A stretch of DNA of 23,945 nt from an uncultured Lachnospiraceae bacterium (lineage in GTDB: Bacteria; Bacillota_A; Clostridia; Lachnospirales; Lachnospiraceae): NCBI GenBank assembly GCA_905207905.1, contig CAJLNC010000036.1, positions 1 to 23,945 on the forward strand. Reading direction: 5' to 3'. A program made the translations under genes and the position numbers. Shown here piece by piece: positions 23,207 to 23,945 of the stretch (position 1 is its first letter; each line of letters begins with the position of its first letter). The notes below the pieces were generated by a model that was given only the letters and a program-made list of their open reading frames with translations, had not been told where the DNA came from and made no database searches.

Positions 23207-23945
23207 ATGAGTGAAGTGATCGTCGTTACATCGGGAAAGGGAGGCGTTGGGAAAACCACATCTGCAGCCAATATCGGCGCCGGCCTGGCCCGTATGAATA
23301 AAAAAGTAGTATTGATTGATACGGACATCGGACTGCGCAATCTGGACGTGGTCATGGGTTTGGAAAACCGGATCGTATACAATCTGGTGGATGTGGCGGA
23401 GGGAAACTGCCGGATTCGCCAGGCGCTTATCAAAGACCGGCATTATCCCACACTGTATCTGCTTCCAGCAGCCCAGACAAGAGACAAGTCCGCTGTTTCT
23501 CCGGAACAGATGCGTAAGCTGGTAGATGACCTGAAACCAATTTTCGACTATATTATTCTGGATTCTCCGGCAGGAATCGAACAGGGCTTTAAAAATGCCT
23601 GTGCCGCTGCCAACCGGGCCATTGTGATCACCACTCCGGAGGTTTCCGCCATCCGGGACGCAGACCGGATCATCGGTCTTTTGGAGGCGGACGGCATGAA
23701 AAAGATCGATCTGCTGATCAATCGTATCCGGGTGGATATGGTCAAGCGGGGAGATATGATGTCTGTGGAGGATGTGGTTGAGATTCTTTCCGCCAGCCTT
23801 TTAGGGGCAATTCCGGATGAGGAGCAGATTGTCATTGCCTCCAACCACGGAGAGTATGTAGCAGGAACAGATACTCCGGCGGGACAGGCGTATGTAAATA
23901 TCTGCCGCCGTCTGGAAGGAGAAACTGTCCCTCTTCAAAATCTGG
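23207..23945 (+). CDS. minD: Septum site-determining protein MinD, 3' end cut by window
   Basis: Membrane-associated ATPase that recruits MinC. ATG at 23207 has AGGAGG (23191-23196) 10 bases upstream. 246 codons are visible, and the frame is open at the end of the window. The deviant Walker A is KGGVGKTT at 11-18. DTDIGLRNLDVVMGLENRIV and YIILDSPAGIEQGFKNA (Walker B region) and VITTPEVSAIRDADRIIGLL are typical of MinD. The amphipathic C-terminal membrane helix is beyond the edge. minE would be expected next, but is not visible here. Confidence 0.96.
   Translation, partial: MSEVIVVTSGKGGVGKTTSAANIGAGLARMNKKVVLIDTDIGLRNLDVVMGLENRIVYNLVDVAEGNCRIRQALIKDRHYPTLYLLPAAQTRDKSAVSPEQMRKLVDDLKPIFDYIILDSPAGIEQGFKNACAAANRAIVITTPEVSAIRDADRIIGLLEADGMKKIDLLINRIRVDMVKRGDMMSVEDVVEILSASLLGAIPDEEQIVIASNHGEYVAGTDTPAGQAYVNICRRLEGETVPLQNL

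Overview
The window looks like a chromosomal segment of a Clostridia member, most likely Lachnospiraceae. The basis is the gene order (mutS-mutL-miaA, a YnbB-type PLP enzyme, two flavoproteins, radC, mreBCD-mrdA-minCD), the protein sequences, the strong GGAGG-type ribosome sites and frequent TTG/GTG starts. All credible genes lie on the + strand. Species assignment is inference; no search was run.

Region 1 (about 1-5440) is accessory and AT-richer in places (for example 8 G+C in the 60 bases from 1261, against 35 in the 60 bases from 7021). It holds a row of small membrane-anchored proteins and one lipoprotein, all of unknown function. Several look like relatives sharing a C-terminal PH-like segment: the gene at 885, a shortened gene at 1504, and a long gene at 3382-4953 broken by an in-frame TAA at 3967. 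A 20-pair hairpin lies at 714-760. The region ends with a truncated tyrosine integrase (5219-5440) that keeps a good promoter and ribosome site but no catalytic domain. I read this as a decayed insertion next to mutS.

Region 2 (5590-11482) is mutS-mutL-miaA: mismatch recognition, the mismatch-repair endonuclease, and tRNA A37 prenylation. The genes are tightly packed. MutS has a TTG start and a non-conserved extension of about 38 residues next to the insertion.

Region 3 (11479-16762) holds a possible 50-residue ORF, a YnbB/methionine gamma-lyase-family PLP enzyme, two unrelated FAD proteins (HI0933/BaiN-like and COG2509-like), and radC.

Region 4 (16785 to the end) is the cell-shape and division-site cluster: mreB, mreC, mreD, mrdA (PBP2, with an insert of about 260 residues), minC, a possible 29-residue ORF, and minD, which runs off the window. 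MreBCD and PBP2 direct lateral wall growth, and MinCD blocks FtsZ rings away from midcell.

I found no rRNA, tRNA, CRISPR array or intact mobile element. The most unusual content is the decaying PH-like membrane gene cluster and its junction with mutS, plus the PBP2 insert.
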